Below, piece after piece: positions 1 through 8,235 of a stretch of 64,000 nucleotides of DNA (the stretch's first letter is position 1; each line of letters starts with the position of its first letter). A program made the position numbers and the translations under genes. This DNA is from Pseudomonas sp. PICF141 (GTDB lineage: Bacteria > Pseudomonadota > Gammaproteobacteria > Pseudomonadales > Pseudomonadaceae). Where the stretch lies: NCBI RefSeq assembly GCF_002286815.1, contig NZ_MUNM01000084.1, positions 23,154-87,153 of the forward strand. The letters are read 5' to 3'. The notes beneath the pieces were generated by a model that was not told where the DNA came from, did no database searches, and saw only the letters and a list, made by a program, of their open reading frames with translations.

Positions 1-1170
1 GTGACCCATGTGGCTTCGGAGACGATCCAGGGCTATCGCGTGGTTCGCAGCTTTGGCGGTGAGACTTACGAAATCGAGCGTTTCCACAAGGCCAGCGCCG
101 ACAATATGAACCGCAGCCTGGGCATGACCCGCACCCAATCGATCTATACCCCAATGCTGCAACTGGTGATTTACATCGGCATGGCTGTGTTGATGTATCT
201 GGTGCTTTACCTTCGCGGCGATGCCTCTGCCGGCGAACTGGTTGCCTACATAACCGCTGCCGGTTTATTGCCCAAGCCGATTCGTCAGTTGTCGGAAGTC
301 AGCGCCACGATCCAGAAAGGGCTGGCCGGTGCGGAGAGCATTTTCGAGCAGCTCGACGAAGTTCCGGAAGTCGATACGGGCACCAAGGAGATGGCGCGCG
401 TCAGTGGTCGCCTGGAAGTACGTAACCTGAGCTTCCAGTACCCGGGCACCGACAAAATCGTGCTCAACGATATTTCCTTTACCGCTGAAGAGGGCCAGAT
501 GGTCGCTCTGGTGGGGCGTTCGGGCAGCGGCAAGTCGACCCTGGCCAACCTGATTCCGCGTTTCTATCACCATGACAAGGGTCAGATCCTGCTCGACGGT
601 GTGGATGTCGAGGAATACAAGCTGACCAATCTGCGTCGGCACATTGCCCTGGTGACCCAGCAAGTCACCCTGTTCAACGACAGCGTCACCAACAACATCG
701 CTTATGGCGACCTCGCCGGCGCACCGTTCGAAGACGTGCGCAAGGCCGCCGAAGATGCCTATGCCGCCGAGTTCATCGAGCAAATGCCACAGGGCTACGA
801 CACCTTGGTAGGCGAAAATGGCGTGCTGCTTTCCGGCGGTCAACGCCAGCGTCTGGCGATCGCCCGGGCACTGCTCAAGAATGCGCCCTTGCTGATACTC
901 GATGAGGCCACCTCGGCCCTCGACACCGAATCCGAGCGCCATATTCAGGCGGCTCTGGAACAAGTAATGAAAGGTCGTACTACGCTGGTGATCGCTCACC
1001 GCTTGTCGACCATCGAGAAAGCTGACCTGATCCTGCTGATGGACCAGGGCCGCATCGTCGAACGCGGCACTCACGCCGAGTTGTTGGCGTTGAACGGTCT
1101 TTATGCACGCCTGCACGAGAAGGATTTCGTCGAAAGCACTGACGAGGCAATGACGGAGTCCCACGTTTGA
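1..1170 (+). CDS. msbA: MsbA lipid A flippase, C-terminal part (cut by window start)
   Basis: This is the 3' part of an ABC exporter that flips lipid A-core across the inner membrane using ATP. The 389 residues seen hold the end of the transmembrane domain (hydrophobic stretch around residues 47-95) and a full nucleotide-binding domain: Walker A GRSGSGKST at about 172-180, signature LSGGQ at about 277-281, Walker B LLILDE at about 297-302 and the switch His near 333. The true start lies upstream of the window; MsbA is normally about 600 residues, so roughly the first third is missing. The stop overlaps the start of the next gene (TTGA), and the LPS context (hldE, waaA nearby) supports MsbA over other exporters. 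Confidence 0.93.
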   Translation: MTHVASETIQGYRVVRSFGGETYEIERFHKASADNMNRSLGMTRTQSIYTPMLQLVIYIGMAVLMYLVLYLRGDASAGELVAYITAAGLLPKPIRQLSEVSATIQKGLAGAESIFEQLDEVPEVDTGTKEMARVSGRLEVRNLSFQYPGTDKIVLNDISFTAEEGQMVALVGRSGSGKSTLANLIPRFYHHDKGQILLDGVDVEEYKLTNLRRHIALVTQQVTLFNDSVTNNIAYGDLAGAPFEDVRKAAEDAYAAEFIEQMPQGYDTLVGENGVLLSGGQRQRLAIARALLKNAPLLILDEATSALDTESERHIQAALEQVMKGRTTLVIAHRLSTIEKADLILLMDQGRIVERGTHAELLALNGLYARLHEKDFVESTDEAMTESHV

Positions 1171-2066
1171 TTTTGAGTTACTGGCGAGCCTGGAGAGAAA
1201 GCGGCTGGGCGCCCATCGATGCAATGGCTTATACCCAGGCCTGGCAACAGTTTGGCGGCAGCGTGGCGACTCATCCCGATGTGGTTGAGCGTCTGGCGGG
1301 GCTGGTAGGCATCCCGGTGCGTTATCTGGGCTGGTTCGTCGATGGTCAATTGTGCGCCGCGATGCCGACCTGGGGTCGTCATGTGGCCTTGTCCAAGGAA
1401 GTGCTCAAGCGTGAAGGCAAGCGCGGGCTGCTTGATCTGGGCAATGCCGAGATCATCCTGCCGGTGGCTGAAGATGCCCAGATACGTGTGCGGCACCGCG
1501 CTCGTTATGTGTCTGAACTCAATGCCCCAAACATCACCGGTCTCGCTGAGCAACCGGAAGGCCTGGCGCTGGCTCGTGAACCAGAGGACTACAGCAAGAA
1601 GTTTCGCTACAACCAGCGTCGTGACCAGCGTTTGCTTGAAGAGGCGGGTGGCATTATCCGACCGATGCTGGAGCTGAGCGCCAGCGAACAGGCGAGCATC
1701 TACGCCGACCTGTTCCAGCGCCGCTGGAACTTTGAAGCACCGGGCAAGGCGCGTCTTACTGAAGTGTTTAGCCTGTTACGTGAGTTCATGACGGGGTCCT
1801 TGATCTACCTGAACGACGAACCGGTGGCGATCCAGATTCTGTACCGGGTCGAGGCGCCCAAGTGGGTCAGCCTGGAATACATTAACGGCGGTGTCGACCC
1901 GCAAAACCGCGAGTTCAGCCCTGGCAGCGTACTCAGTTTCGTCAACACCCAAGCTGCTTGGGAACAAGCCCGCGCCGTGGGTAAGCCGCTGCGTTACTCG
2001 TTCGGCCGCGCCGATCGCGAATACAAGGATCGCTGGTGTCACCGGGTTCCGGTCTATCAGGTTTGA
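1167..2066 (+). CDS. Mig-14-like protein (GNAT/FemAB-type fold)
   Basis: This 299-residue protein resembles the Mig-14 family, known in Salmonella and P. aeruginosa for tolerance to antimicrobial peptides; the biochemical activity is not settled. Recognisable stretches are THPDVVERL, PTWGRHVALSKEVLKR, GKRGLLDLGNAEIILP, KKFRYNQRRDQRLLEEAGG and SFGRADREYKDRWC, the last typical of acyltransferase-like FemAB folds. The start is a TTG that overlaps the msbA stop codon; GGAG lies about 8 bases upstream. It is probably cotranscribed with msbA and with the PIG-L gene 16 bp downstream, which suggests a role in envelope or LPS biology. The family call is from memory of the P. aeruginosa homologue. Confidence 0.72.
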   Translation: MILSYWRAWRESGWAPIDAMAYTQAWQQFGGSVATHPDVVERLAGLVGIPVRYLGWFVDGQLCAAMPTWGRHVALSKEVLKREGKRGLLDLGNAEIILPVAEDAQIRVRHRARYVSELNAPNITGLAEQPEGLALAREPEDYSKKFRYNQRRDQRLLEEAGGIIRPMLELSASEQASIYADLFQRRWNFEAPGKARLTEVFSLLREFMTGSLIYLNDEPVAIQILYRVEAPKWVSLEYINGGVDPQNREFSPGSVLSFVNTQAAWEQARAVGKPLRYSFGRADREYKDRWCHRVPVYQV

Positions 2067-2082
2067 GCGAGGACAGGCAGTC

Positions 2083-3504
2083 ATGAGCGCACGCAAGCAA
2101 CAATTGCTTAAACGCCATCGCCAACGCAAACGTGTGGTGCTGATCGGTGCGTTGTTGGCTGCATTGCTATTTGGCGTCTTTATCGCGTGGTGGCCGTTGC
2201 CGCTGTTCCTGCTGCTGGGCTGGATCGCCCATGAAGCCTGGTTCGCCGACCATCTTTTCTATGCCCCGGGCGATGATTATCGCTATGACTTCCCCGCGGG
2301 TACGCCGCAATTTCCCGCCACCCTGGCCAATGGAGTCTTGCAGGTGACGGGCGACTTTGGCGTGGCGCAAACCCTGGTTTTGCAGGTGCGGGTCAAGAGC
2401 CATTGGCTGGGTCGCTTTCTTGACCCGCAGGTATGGATCGGTGACGACCGTCAGGACCTGGAGCGCGGTGTTGCGGGAGAGCGTTTTCTCAATCTGTCCG
2501 GGCAAGGTTCGGCGCTGGCTGCCGGGACCCTGACGTTGCGTGGACGCTTTTGCAGCCTGGCACCCCAGGCGACTTTGCACGCCCTGAGTCATCCGGATTT
2601 TGGCCAGCAGCGCCTGCTCATCATCGCCCCCCATGCCGATGATGCTGAACTGGCGGCTTTTGGCCTCTACAGCCGGGCGTCCGAGGTGGCTATCGTCACA
2701 CTGACCCAAGGCGAGATCGAGGCCGAAAACTATCGCGATATGGGCCTCGACGCCGCTCAGGCCGCCCGTCTGAAGGGGCGCCTGCGCAGTTGGGATAGCC
2801 TGGCAGTGCCGCTGTGGGGCGGGGTTGCGCAACAACAATGTGTGCAATTGGGTTATTACTGCTTACAACTGAGTGCGATGGCGCAGCAACCGGAGCAAAG
2901 CTTCGGTTCTCGGGAGTCGGGAGAGAGCGATATACGTGACGTGCGTCGGCACAATGCCCTGAGCCTGCCGGGGGATGTCGATGGTCAGCCCCATTGGCGC
3001 AACCTGGTGGCTGATCTGGCGCGTCTGCTTGAGCATTTCCGGCCCGAGGCGGTGCTGACGCCCCATCCCGAGCTGGATCCCCACAGCGATCATCTGGCCA
3101 GCACACGCGCCTTGATGGACGCGATTGAACTCAGTACCTGGCGCCCGCGTACCTTGCTGCTTTATGCCAATCACCTGCACGACAACGACCGCTGGCCGAT
3201 GGGGCCGGCGGGTTATGGCATTGCCCTGCCGCCGACCATAGAACCGTTGCCGGCTGATGGGCTATGGAGCCCGTTGCTGGACGCGCCAACCCGCATGGAC
3301 AAAGCCATGGCCTTGGGCATGCAGCATGACTTGCAGGGTCGTCCGCCGTTCAAAAAACGTCTGCGCCGGGTGATTCAGCGGTTGTTGGCCGGGCGTTGCT
3401 GGCCCCGCACCGGTGAAGACGAGTTCTTCCGCAAAGCGGTGCGCCGACATGAAATTTTCTGGGTGCGTCCACTGGATGCCCCTCCACAGAGTGACCGCCG
3501 CTGA
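2083..3504 (+). CDS. dnpA: PIG-L family de-N-acetylase (DnpA-like)
   Basis: This 473-residue protein belongs to the PIG-L/LmbE zinc deacetylase family. An N-terminal membrane region spans about residues 18-48. The family motif appears as PHADD at about 183-187 (usually PHPDD), and the second metal motif as H334-x-D336-H337 in HPELDPHSDH. The PAO1 homologue, DnpA, has been linked to fluoroquinolone tolerance and persistence; the substrate is unknown but is assumed to be an envelope sugar. I chose the ATG at 2083 because it follows the Mig-14-like stop by 16 bp with a GAGGACAGG ribosome site; an in-frame upstream extension would lie inside the previous gene. In PAO1 this gene and mig-14 sit with the LPS core genes. 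Confidence 0.8.
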   Translation: MSARKQQLLKRHRQRKRVVLIGALLAALLFGVFIAWWPLPLFLLLGWIAHEAWFADHLFYAPGDDYRYDFPAGTPQFPATLANGVLQVTGDFGVAQTLVLQVRVKSHWLGRFLDPQVWIGDDRQDLERGVAGERFLNLSGQGSALAAGTLTLRGRFCSLAPQATLHALSHPDFGQQRLLIIAPHADDAELAAFGLYSRASEVAIVTLTQGEIEAENYRDMGLDAAQAARLKGRLRSWDSLAVPLWGGVAQQQCVQLGYYCLQLSAMAQQPEQSFGSRESGESDIRDVRRHNALSLPGDVDGQPHWRNLVADLARLLEHFRPEAVLTPHPELDPHSDHLASTRALMDAIELSTWRPRTLLLYANHLHDNDRWPMGPAGYGIALPPTIEPLPADGLWSPLLDAPTRMDKAMALGMQHDLQGRPPFKKRLRRVIQRLLAGRCWPRTGEDEFFRKAVRRHEIFWVRPLDAPPQSDRR

Positions 3505-3580
3505 GCCTGTGTGCTCGCGTGCGGCCGCAACCTTTCGCTATGTTATTATCCGCGACGCTTTTATTGCCCCTGGAGTTTCC

Positions 3581-5002
3581 ATGAAGTTATCCATGCCACG
3601 ATTCGATCAGGCCCCTGTCCTGGTGGTCGGCGATGTCATGCTCGACCGTTACTGGCATGGTGGTACCTCACGGATTTCCCCTGAGGCGCCGGTACCGGTA
3701 GTCAAGGTCGAACACATTGAGGACCGCCCGGGCGGTGCCGCCAACGTTGCCCTGAACATTGCCGCACTCGGTGCGCCGGCCTCGCTGGTTGGTGTGACCG
3801 GTGATGACGAAGCGGCCGACAGCCTCGTCAATAGCCTCAAGGGTGCCGGTGTGCGGGCGTTGTTCCAGCGTATTGCGCATCAGCCGACCATCGTCAAGTT
3901 GCGGGTCATGAGCCGGCACCAGCAATTGCTGCGTATCGACTTCGAAGAGCCTTTCACCACCGACGCCTTGGCGTTGGGCGAACAAGTCGACGAAATGCTC
4001 GAAGGCATCAAAGTGCTGGTGCTGTCCGACTATGGCAAAGGCGCGCTGAAAAACCATCAGATACTGATCCAGGCTGCTCGTGCCCGCGGCATTCCGGTGC
4101 TGGCCGATCCCAAGGGCAAGGACTTCTCGATCTACCGCGGCGCGAGCCTGATCACTCCGAATCTCAGCGAGTTTGAAACCATCGTGGGTGGTTGCGCCGA
4201 TGAACACGAGCTGGTGAGCAAGGGCGCGCAGCTGATGCACGACCTCGACCTCGGTGCCTTGCTGGTGACCCGTGGCGAGCACGGCATGACCTTGCTGCGC
4301 CCGGATCATCCGGCGCTGCACCTGCCGGCCCGTGCCCGCGAGGTGTTCGACGTGACCGGTGCCGGTGACACCGTGATTTCTACCCTGGCGGCGGCGATCG
4401 CCGCTGGCGAAGAACTGCCCCACGCGGTGGCCCTGGCCAACCTGGCGGCGGGCATCGTGGTCGGCAAGCTCGGTACGGCCGCCATCAGCGCCCCGGAATT
4501 GCGTCGTGCGATCCAGCGTGAAGAAGGTTCCGAGCGCGGTGTGTTGGGGCTGGAGCAACTGTTGCTGGCGGTCGACGATGCACGTGCGCACAACGAGAAG
4601 ATTGTGTTCACCAATGGCTGCTTCGACATCCTGCATGCCGGCCACGTGACCTACCTCGAGCAAGCGCGTGCCCAAGGCGATCGCCTGATCGTGGCGGTCA
4701 ACGACGATGCGTCGGTGAGCCGCTTGAAAGGGCCGGGTCGGCCGATCAACAGCGTCGACCGTCGCATGGCTGTATTGGCCGGTCTCGGCGCCGTGGACTG
4801 GGTCATCAGCTTCGCCGAAGGCACTCCGGAAAACCTGCTGCGCGAGGTCAAGCCGGATGTGTTGGTCAAGGGCGGCGACTACGGGATCGAGCAAGTGGTT
4901 GGCGCAGACATCGTCACCGCTTACGGCGGGACTGTGAAAGTACTGGGGTTGGTAGAAAACAGCTCGACCACGGCGATAGTCGATAAGATCCGCAATCACT
5001 GA
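3581..5002 (+). CDS. hldE: Bifunctional HldE: heptose-7-phosphate kinase / heptose-1-phosphate adenylyltransferase
   Basis: HldE makes ADP-heptose for the LPS inner core. The N-terminal ribokinase domain (about residues 1-318) phosphorylates C1 of heptose-7-P; it shows the GAGD motif with catalytic D263. The C-terminal cytidylyltransferase-fold domain (about 340-473) adds AMP and shows NGCFDILHAGH with H352 and H355. The 473-residue length is normal for the family. The ATG at 3581 has GGAG 6 bases upstream and a clean gap after the previous gene. Promoter-like TATTAT lies near 3544. Position next to msbA is conserved in pseudomonads. Its 3' side was a REP palindrome, now split by the insertion sequence. 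Confidence 0.96.
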   Translation: MKLSMPRFDQAPVLVVGDVMLDRYWHGGTSRISPEAPVPVVKVEHIEDRPGGAANVALNIAALGAPASLVGVTGDDEAADSLVNSLKGAGVRALFQRIAHQPTIVKLRVMSRHQQLLRIDFEEPFTTDALALGEQVDEMLEGIKVLVLSDYGKGALKNHQILIQAARARGIPVLADPKGKDFSIYRGASLITPNLSEFETIVGGCADEHELVSKGAQLMHDLDLGALLVTRGEHGMTLLRPDHPALHLPARAREVFDVTGAGDTVISTLAAAIAAGEELPHAVALANLAAGIVVGKLGTAAISAPELRRAIQREEGSERGVLGLEQLLLAVDDARAHNEKIVFTNGCFDILHAGHVTYLEQARAQGDRLIVAVNDDASVSRLKGPGRPINSVDRRMAVLAGLGAVDWVISFAEGTPENLLREVKPDVLVKGGDYGIEQVVGADIVTAYGGTVKVLGLVENSSTTAIVDKIRNH

Positions 5003-5029
5003 TAGCAGTGAGCGTGCTTGATCGTTCCC

Positions 5030-5040
5030 ACGCTCTGCGT
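5030..5040. repeat. 11-bp target site duplication, left copy
   Basis: ACGCTCTGCGT directly abuts the left inverted repeat; the same 11 bases occur at 6331-6341. It is exactly the central 11 bases of the REP palindrome that was hit. Confidence 0.9.
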
Positions 5041-6330
5041 CACTAGTGTCCGGTAAAACTTTTTCAAAGCTGAAGGCTGCCTTGGGCAGCCTTCAGCTCT
5101 GTTCGCTTTTGCCTTCGGTATTCAAGGTGTTCGATGCTTAATGGGCGTTCGAACAAGCTGTGGGTCAGCCGAATGGAAAAGTCTGAAATAGACCCTGAAC
5201 AACCTGAGCGGTGCTGATAAAGGTGCAGCAAAAGGTAGGTAATCAAGGCGCTGTAGATCTGCAGACGGACGGCATTTTCGGAGAAGCCGAAATACCGTTT
5301 GAGCTTGAGGTTTTGCTTGATCCACTTGAAAAACAACTCGATCTGCCAACGTTGTTTGTACAGATCGGCGACCTCCTCGCCTGAGCGAGAGAAGTCGTTG
5401 GTAACCAGCACCAGCGGCGTTTCGTGGCCGTCTCGGCGAACCTGAATCCGGCGTACAGCCTGATCCTGGTAGTGATTCGGACTTCGAGTGTTCAGGTATT
5501 TCTTACCGAACAACACCGATTCGTCCGCCTCAATGAATTCCGGTGCATCCTCTTTCCTCAAATTTTCTACGTGCTTCAGATTGGCGTTTTTCTTAAGCCG
5601 GGTGACGAAGAAAGAGCCCAGCTGATCAATCTGATGCCACCAGTTGTAGTCGCAGTAACCCTTGTCGAAAACGTACGTCATACCCGCTTCAAGCGGCATG
5701 GTCAGGGCATCGCTCAGATCGTTGACGTTGGCGGCGGTGATGTTTACATAAGTCGGGGCTGTTTGCCGTGGATCGATTGCCACATGCACCTTCATGCCTT
5801 GGGTTATGCGGGTTTTCGTCGCGGTGGTCCATTCGTCAAAACCGGGTCCACGCAGGCTAATCGAGGTCGAATCGATCAAGGTGATCATCGCCTCGAGCGA
5901 CTTGCGCTGTTTGCGGCCGATGCCTTGAAGCAAGTGCTCGCAGGCCAGTCGGAACGGCTCTGAGCTGCGCTTGTTCAGCGCGTCACAAAGGGTCGAGCGC
6001 ACCATGTTCTTGGCGTTGAGGTGGTGACGATGGGGTTCCAGCGACTGTGAAGCTGTCGCCAACGTGCGCAAGCTTTTAGCTTGGACAAGCTGACCGTAAA
6101 TCAGCGTGATAAGTAGATCCCATGAAGTGAACTGCTTGGCATAACGATCAGCGCCACAGCGTTTGACGGCTGCTTTGAAGAGCTGATGAGGAAGGGCCTG
6201 GAGCATATGTGCAAATCGAGTGCTGCTGAACATAGGCGAAAATCGAGTCTGAAAAACCTGATTATTGCTTACGAAGCAGGCACAGCAAGGGGGAGCAAGC
6301 TCCCCCTTCAGTTTTTACCGGACACTAGTG
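5041..6330 (-). mobile_element. Complete IS4-family insertion sequence, 1290 bp
   Basis: The ends are 18-bp perfect inverted repeats, CACTAGTGTCCGGTAAAA at 5041-5058 and its complement at 6313-6330. They enclose one transposase gene. The flanks show an 11-bp direct repeat ACGCTCTGCGT (5030-5040 and 6331-6341), a target duplication of the size usual for the IS4 family. The repeats, the gene and the duplication are all intact, which points to a recent and possibly still active insertion. The element is oriented opposite to hldE. Confidence 0.93.
5064..6233 (-). CDS. IS4-family transposase
   Basis: This 389-residue DDE transposase fills most of the insertion sequence. Catalytic residues are visible: D121 in TLIDSTS, D190 in YVFDKGYCDY, and E299 in YKQRWQIELFFKWIK, which fits the IS4 signature Y-x2-R-x3-E-x6-K (Y292, R295, E299, K306). 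An N-terminal helical DNA-binding part precedes the catalytic domain. The reading frame is full length without frameshift, so the enzyme is probably functional. I cannot name the exact IS without a database search. Confidence 0.95.
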   Translation of the reverse strand: MFSSTRFAHMLQALPHQLFKAAVKRCGADRYAKQFTSWDLLITLIYGQLVQAKSLRTLATASQSLEPHRHHLNAKNMVRSTLCDALNKRSSEPFRLACEHLLQGIGRKQRKSLEAMITLIDSTSISLRGPGFDEWTTATKTRITQGMKVHVAIDPRQTAPTYVNITAANVNDLSDALTMPLEAGMTYVFDKGYCDYNWWHQIDQLGSFFVTRLKKNANLKHVENLRKEDAPEFIEADESVLFGKKYLNTRSPNHYQDQAVRRIQVRRDGHETPLVLVTNDFSRSGEEVADLYKQRWQIELFFKWIKQNLKLKRYFGFSENAVRLQIYSALITYLLLHLYQHRSGCSGSISDFSIRLTHSLFERPLSIEHLEYRRQKRTELKAAQGSLQL

Positions 6331-6341
6331 ACGCTCTGCGT
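6331..6341. repeat. 11-bp target site duplication, right copy
   Basis: ACGCTCTGCGT directly follows the right inverted repeat and matches 5030-5040 base for base. Confidence 0.9.
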
Positions 6342-6349
6342 GGGAACGA

Positions 6350-7318
6350 TCAAGGGCGCGCTGCCTTGCGCGGCACGATTTTTTTCAGCAGTTGCTTTGC
6401 TTTTCCATGCAAGCGGGCCAAACCGGAATCCTTCCCCGGCGGGGTCAAACCCTGTTGTCTCATCCAGTCTTTCCAGCGAATCCGCTCATCCTTCACCAGC
6501 CAGCCTTCCTGCCGGGCAAAACTCTCGGCCAGATATAGCCCGCGGGTACTCGCCGGATACAACCGATCTTTTTTCAAGGTGTACAACTCGGCCATCGGCT
6601 GGCCGTCCTGCAATGGCATCAGGTACAAATCGGGACGTTTGCGATCGAGCCGGGCCACCAGTTGATCACCTTCCAGTCGCTCGTCGACGTGAAACAGGCT
6701 CAGGGATTTGGCTTCCTTGGGCACATCCAGGCGCAAGTCATAGATCAATTGCAGCGATGCGGTCGGTAAATGCACGTAAGCCCGCGGACGCTCGATCAGC
6801 GGCATGTTGGCGCAGCGCACCGGCCGCGCCGAGCCGGACAGTGGTGTCAGGCGAAACGGCAGGGCTTCGCGATAATGCAGGGCGGCTGAGTAAGGTGCTG
6901 GTAGCCAGGTATCGTTGAATCGCCCGCTGAGCCAGCCTTCCGGGGTTTCCAGCAGGCACTCCTCGGCAATTTCCTGAGTGGCCGTGTGCAGCGGCAGGCT
7001 CAGTTCATGGGCCGGCACATAACCGGAGATCAGCTTGAGCACCACATCGCCTCGGTCCTGCCGACGCTGACGCACCAATACCCAATAATCGCGATTCTGC
7101 CAATGCAGCGTCAGGCGCACCGAAACCCCCAGATTTGCCAGCTCCAGGGCGAACCGCTCGCTGTCGGCTACCGACACCGGGCGGCGACGCTGCAATGTCT
7201 GGGAGAAATTCAACGGCATCCCGACGCTTTGGTAGCTCAGGCCTTCGGGGCTCGCTTCGACGAATAACGGCAGGGTTTTGAAGTTGCTCGGGTTCTTTCT
7301 TATCAGCGTACGCGGCAT
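6350..7318 (-). CDS. Conserved hypothetical protein, 322 aa
   Basis: I do not recognise a domain. The protein is soluble-looking, rich in Arg and Leu, with no signal peptide or membrane segment. A basic C-terminus (KAKQLLKKIVPRKAARP) could bind nucleic acid or an acidic surface, but that is a guess. It begins about 100 bp downstream of the aldo/keto reductase gene on the same strand; a 72-bp inverted repeat lies between them. Its TGA stop falls inside the REP element that the IS split, so the last codons touch the repeat. A gene of unknown function at this place is my recollection for PAO1 too (PA4993 region). Confidence 0.7.
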   Translation of the reverse strand: MPRTLIRKNPSNFKTLPLFVEASPEGLSYQSVGMPLNFSQTLQRRRPVSVADSERFALELANLGVSVRLTLHWQNRDYWVLVRQRRQDRGDVVLKLISGYVPAHELSLPLHTATQEIAEECLLETPEGWLSGRFNDTWLPAPYSAALHYREALPFRLTPLSGSARPVRCANMPLIERPRAYVHLPTASLQLIYDLRLDVPKEAKSLSLFHVDERLEGDQLVARLDRKRPDLYLMPLQDGQPMAELYTLKKDRLYPASTRGLYLAESFARQEGWLVKDERIRWKDWMRQQGLTPPGKDSGLARLHGKAKQLLKKIVPRKAARP

Positions 7319-7359
7319 GTCGGCTCCTGCTTAAGGCCGCGTGGGCGGCATCAATGGCT

Positions 7360-7431
7360 AGGGTCTGTTGACGTTAGGCGCGCAACCCGAAGGGCCGGCG
7401 TCGCAATCGCCACCAAACGTCAACAGGCCCT
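7360..7431. repeat. 72-bp inverted-repeat element (family F)
   Basis: The left arm AGGGTCTGTTGACGTT (7360-7375) and the right arm AACGTCAACAGGCCCT (7416-7431) are complementary at 15 of 16 positions. The right arm includes the TGA stop codon of the aldo/keto reductase gene. It may act as a hairpin end for that transcript or be a small mobile repeat; no T-run follows, so a classical terminator is unlikely. Confidence 0.6.
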
Positions 7432-8235
7432 GCGAAGGACCTGGGCAACGGTCGCGACGTTGTGGGCGAGGTGCAGCGGATTAATGGTCCCGACAATAGC
7501 GCTGGCCACCCCGGGGTGTTGAAACAACAACTCGAAACTGGCACGCACCGGGTCCACGCCCGGGCTCAGGCAAACGTGGCCGCTGGCCAGGGCTTTTTTG
7601 ACCAGGATCGCTTTGCCGTGAGCAGCAGCATAGTCAATGACGGGTTTCTCGTTCTGTTCGTTCAGATTGTAGGTGACCATCGCGCAATCACCTTGTTCCA
7701 GAGCCTTCAAGCCGCCTTCGACGGTTTTGCCGGAAAAACCGAAACCGCGAATCTTGCCTTCGCGCTTGAGCTCGGCGAGGGTCGGGTAGACCTCGCTGTC
7801 ATTGAGGATTGCCAGGTCGTTGCCGTCGGAATGCACCAATACAAGATCTATAACGTCCGTTTCCAGTCGTTGCAGGCTGCGTTCTACCGAGAGGCGCGTA
7901 TGGGCGGCGCTGAAGTCGTGACGCGACTGGCCGTCGACAAACTCTTCGCCCACCTTGCTGACGATCACCCAGTCCTGACGTTGGCCTCGCAACAGCGGGC
8001 CTAGGCGCTCTTCGCTGCGGCCATAGGCCGGCGCAGTGTCGATCAGGTTGATGCCCAAGTCACGGGCGAGTTTGAGCAGCATGCGCGCTTCGTCATCGCC
8101 GGGGATCTGAAAGCCGTTGGGGTACTTCACCCCTTGATCGCGGCCCAGTTTCACCGTGCCCAGGCCCAGGGGCGATACCCACAGGCCGGTGCTGCCCAGA
8201 GGGCGATGCAGATCGTGCAAGGTCGGTTGGCTCAT
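7420..8235 (-). CDS. Aldo/keto reductase family oxidoreductase
   Basis: This 271-residue enzyme has the family's (beta/alpha)8 features: LGLGTVKLGRD near the N-terminus, the NLIDTAPAYGRSEERLG motif with the catalytic Asp and Tyr, VIVSKVGEEF with the catalytic Lys, and LVLVHSDG with the active-site His. It should use NADPH to reduce an aldehyde or ketone; the substrate is unknown. Its start overlaps the stop of the FAD oxidoreductase gene by 4 bases (ATGA), so the two are translationally coupled and probably act together. The C-terminus ends inside repeat family F, which provides its stop codon. Confidence 0.88.
   Translation of the reverse strand: MSQPTLHDLHRPLGSTGLWVSPLGLGTVKLGRDQGVKYPNGFQIPGDDEARMLLKLARDLGINLIDTAPAYGRSEERLGPLLRGQRQDWVIVSKVGEEFVDGQSRHDFSAAHTRLSVERSLQRLETDVIDLVLVHSDGNDLAILNDSEVYPTLAELKREGKIRGFGFSGKTVEGGLKALEQGDCAMVTYNLNEQNEKPVIDYAAAHGKAILVKKALASGHVCLSPGVDPVRASFELLFQHPGVASAIVGTINPLHLAHNVATVAQVLRRAC

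Larger units (their letters stand above)
5020..6351. repeat. REP palindrome (family B) interrupted by the IS element
   Basis: Joining the bases on either side of the insertion and removing one 11-bp duplicate gives a 31-bp palindrome: arms GATCGTTCCC and GGGAACGATC around the centre ACGCTCTGCGT. The same palindrome sits intact downstream of thiC (from 16183). The right half also carries the stop codon of the minus-strand gene ending at 6350. Confidence 0.85.

Noticed and set aside
5041..6330. The IS element as part of a composite transposon
   Set aside because: Only one copy exists in the window, and the flanking 11-bp duplication shows a single insertion.
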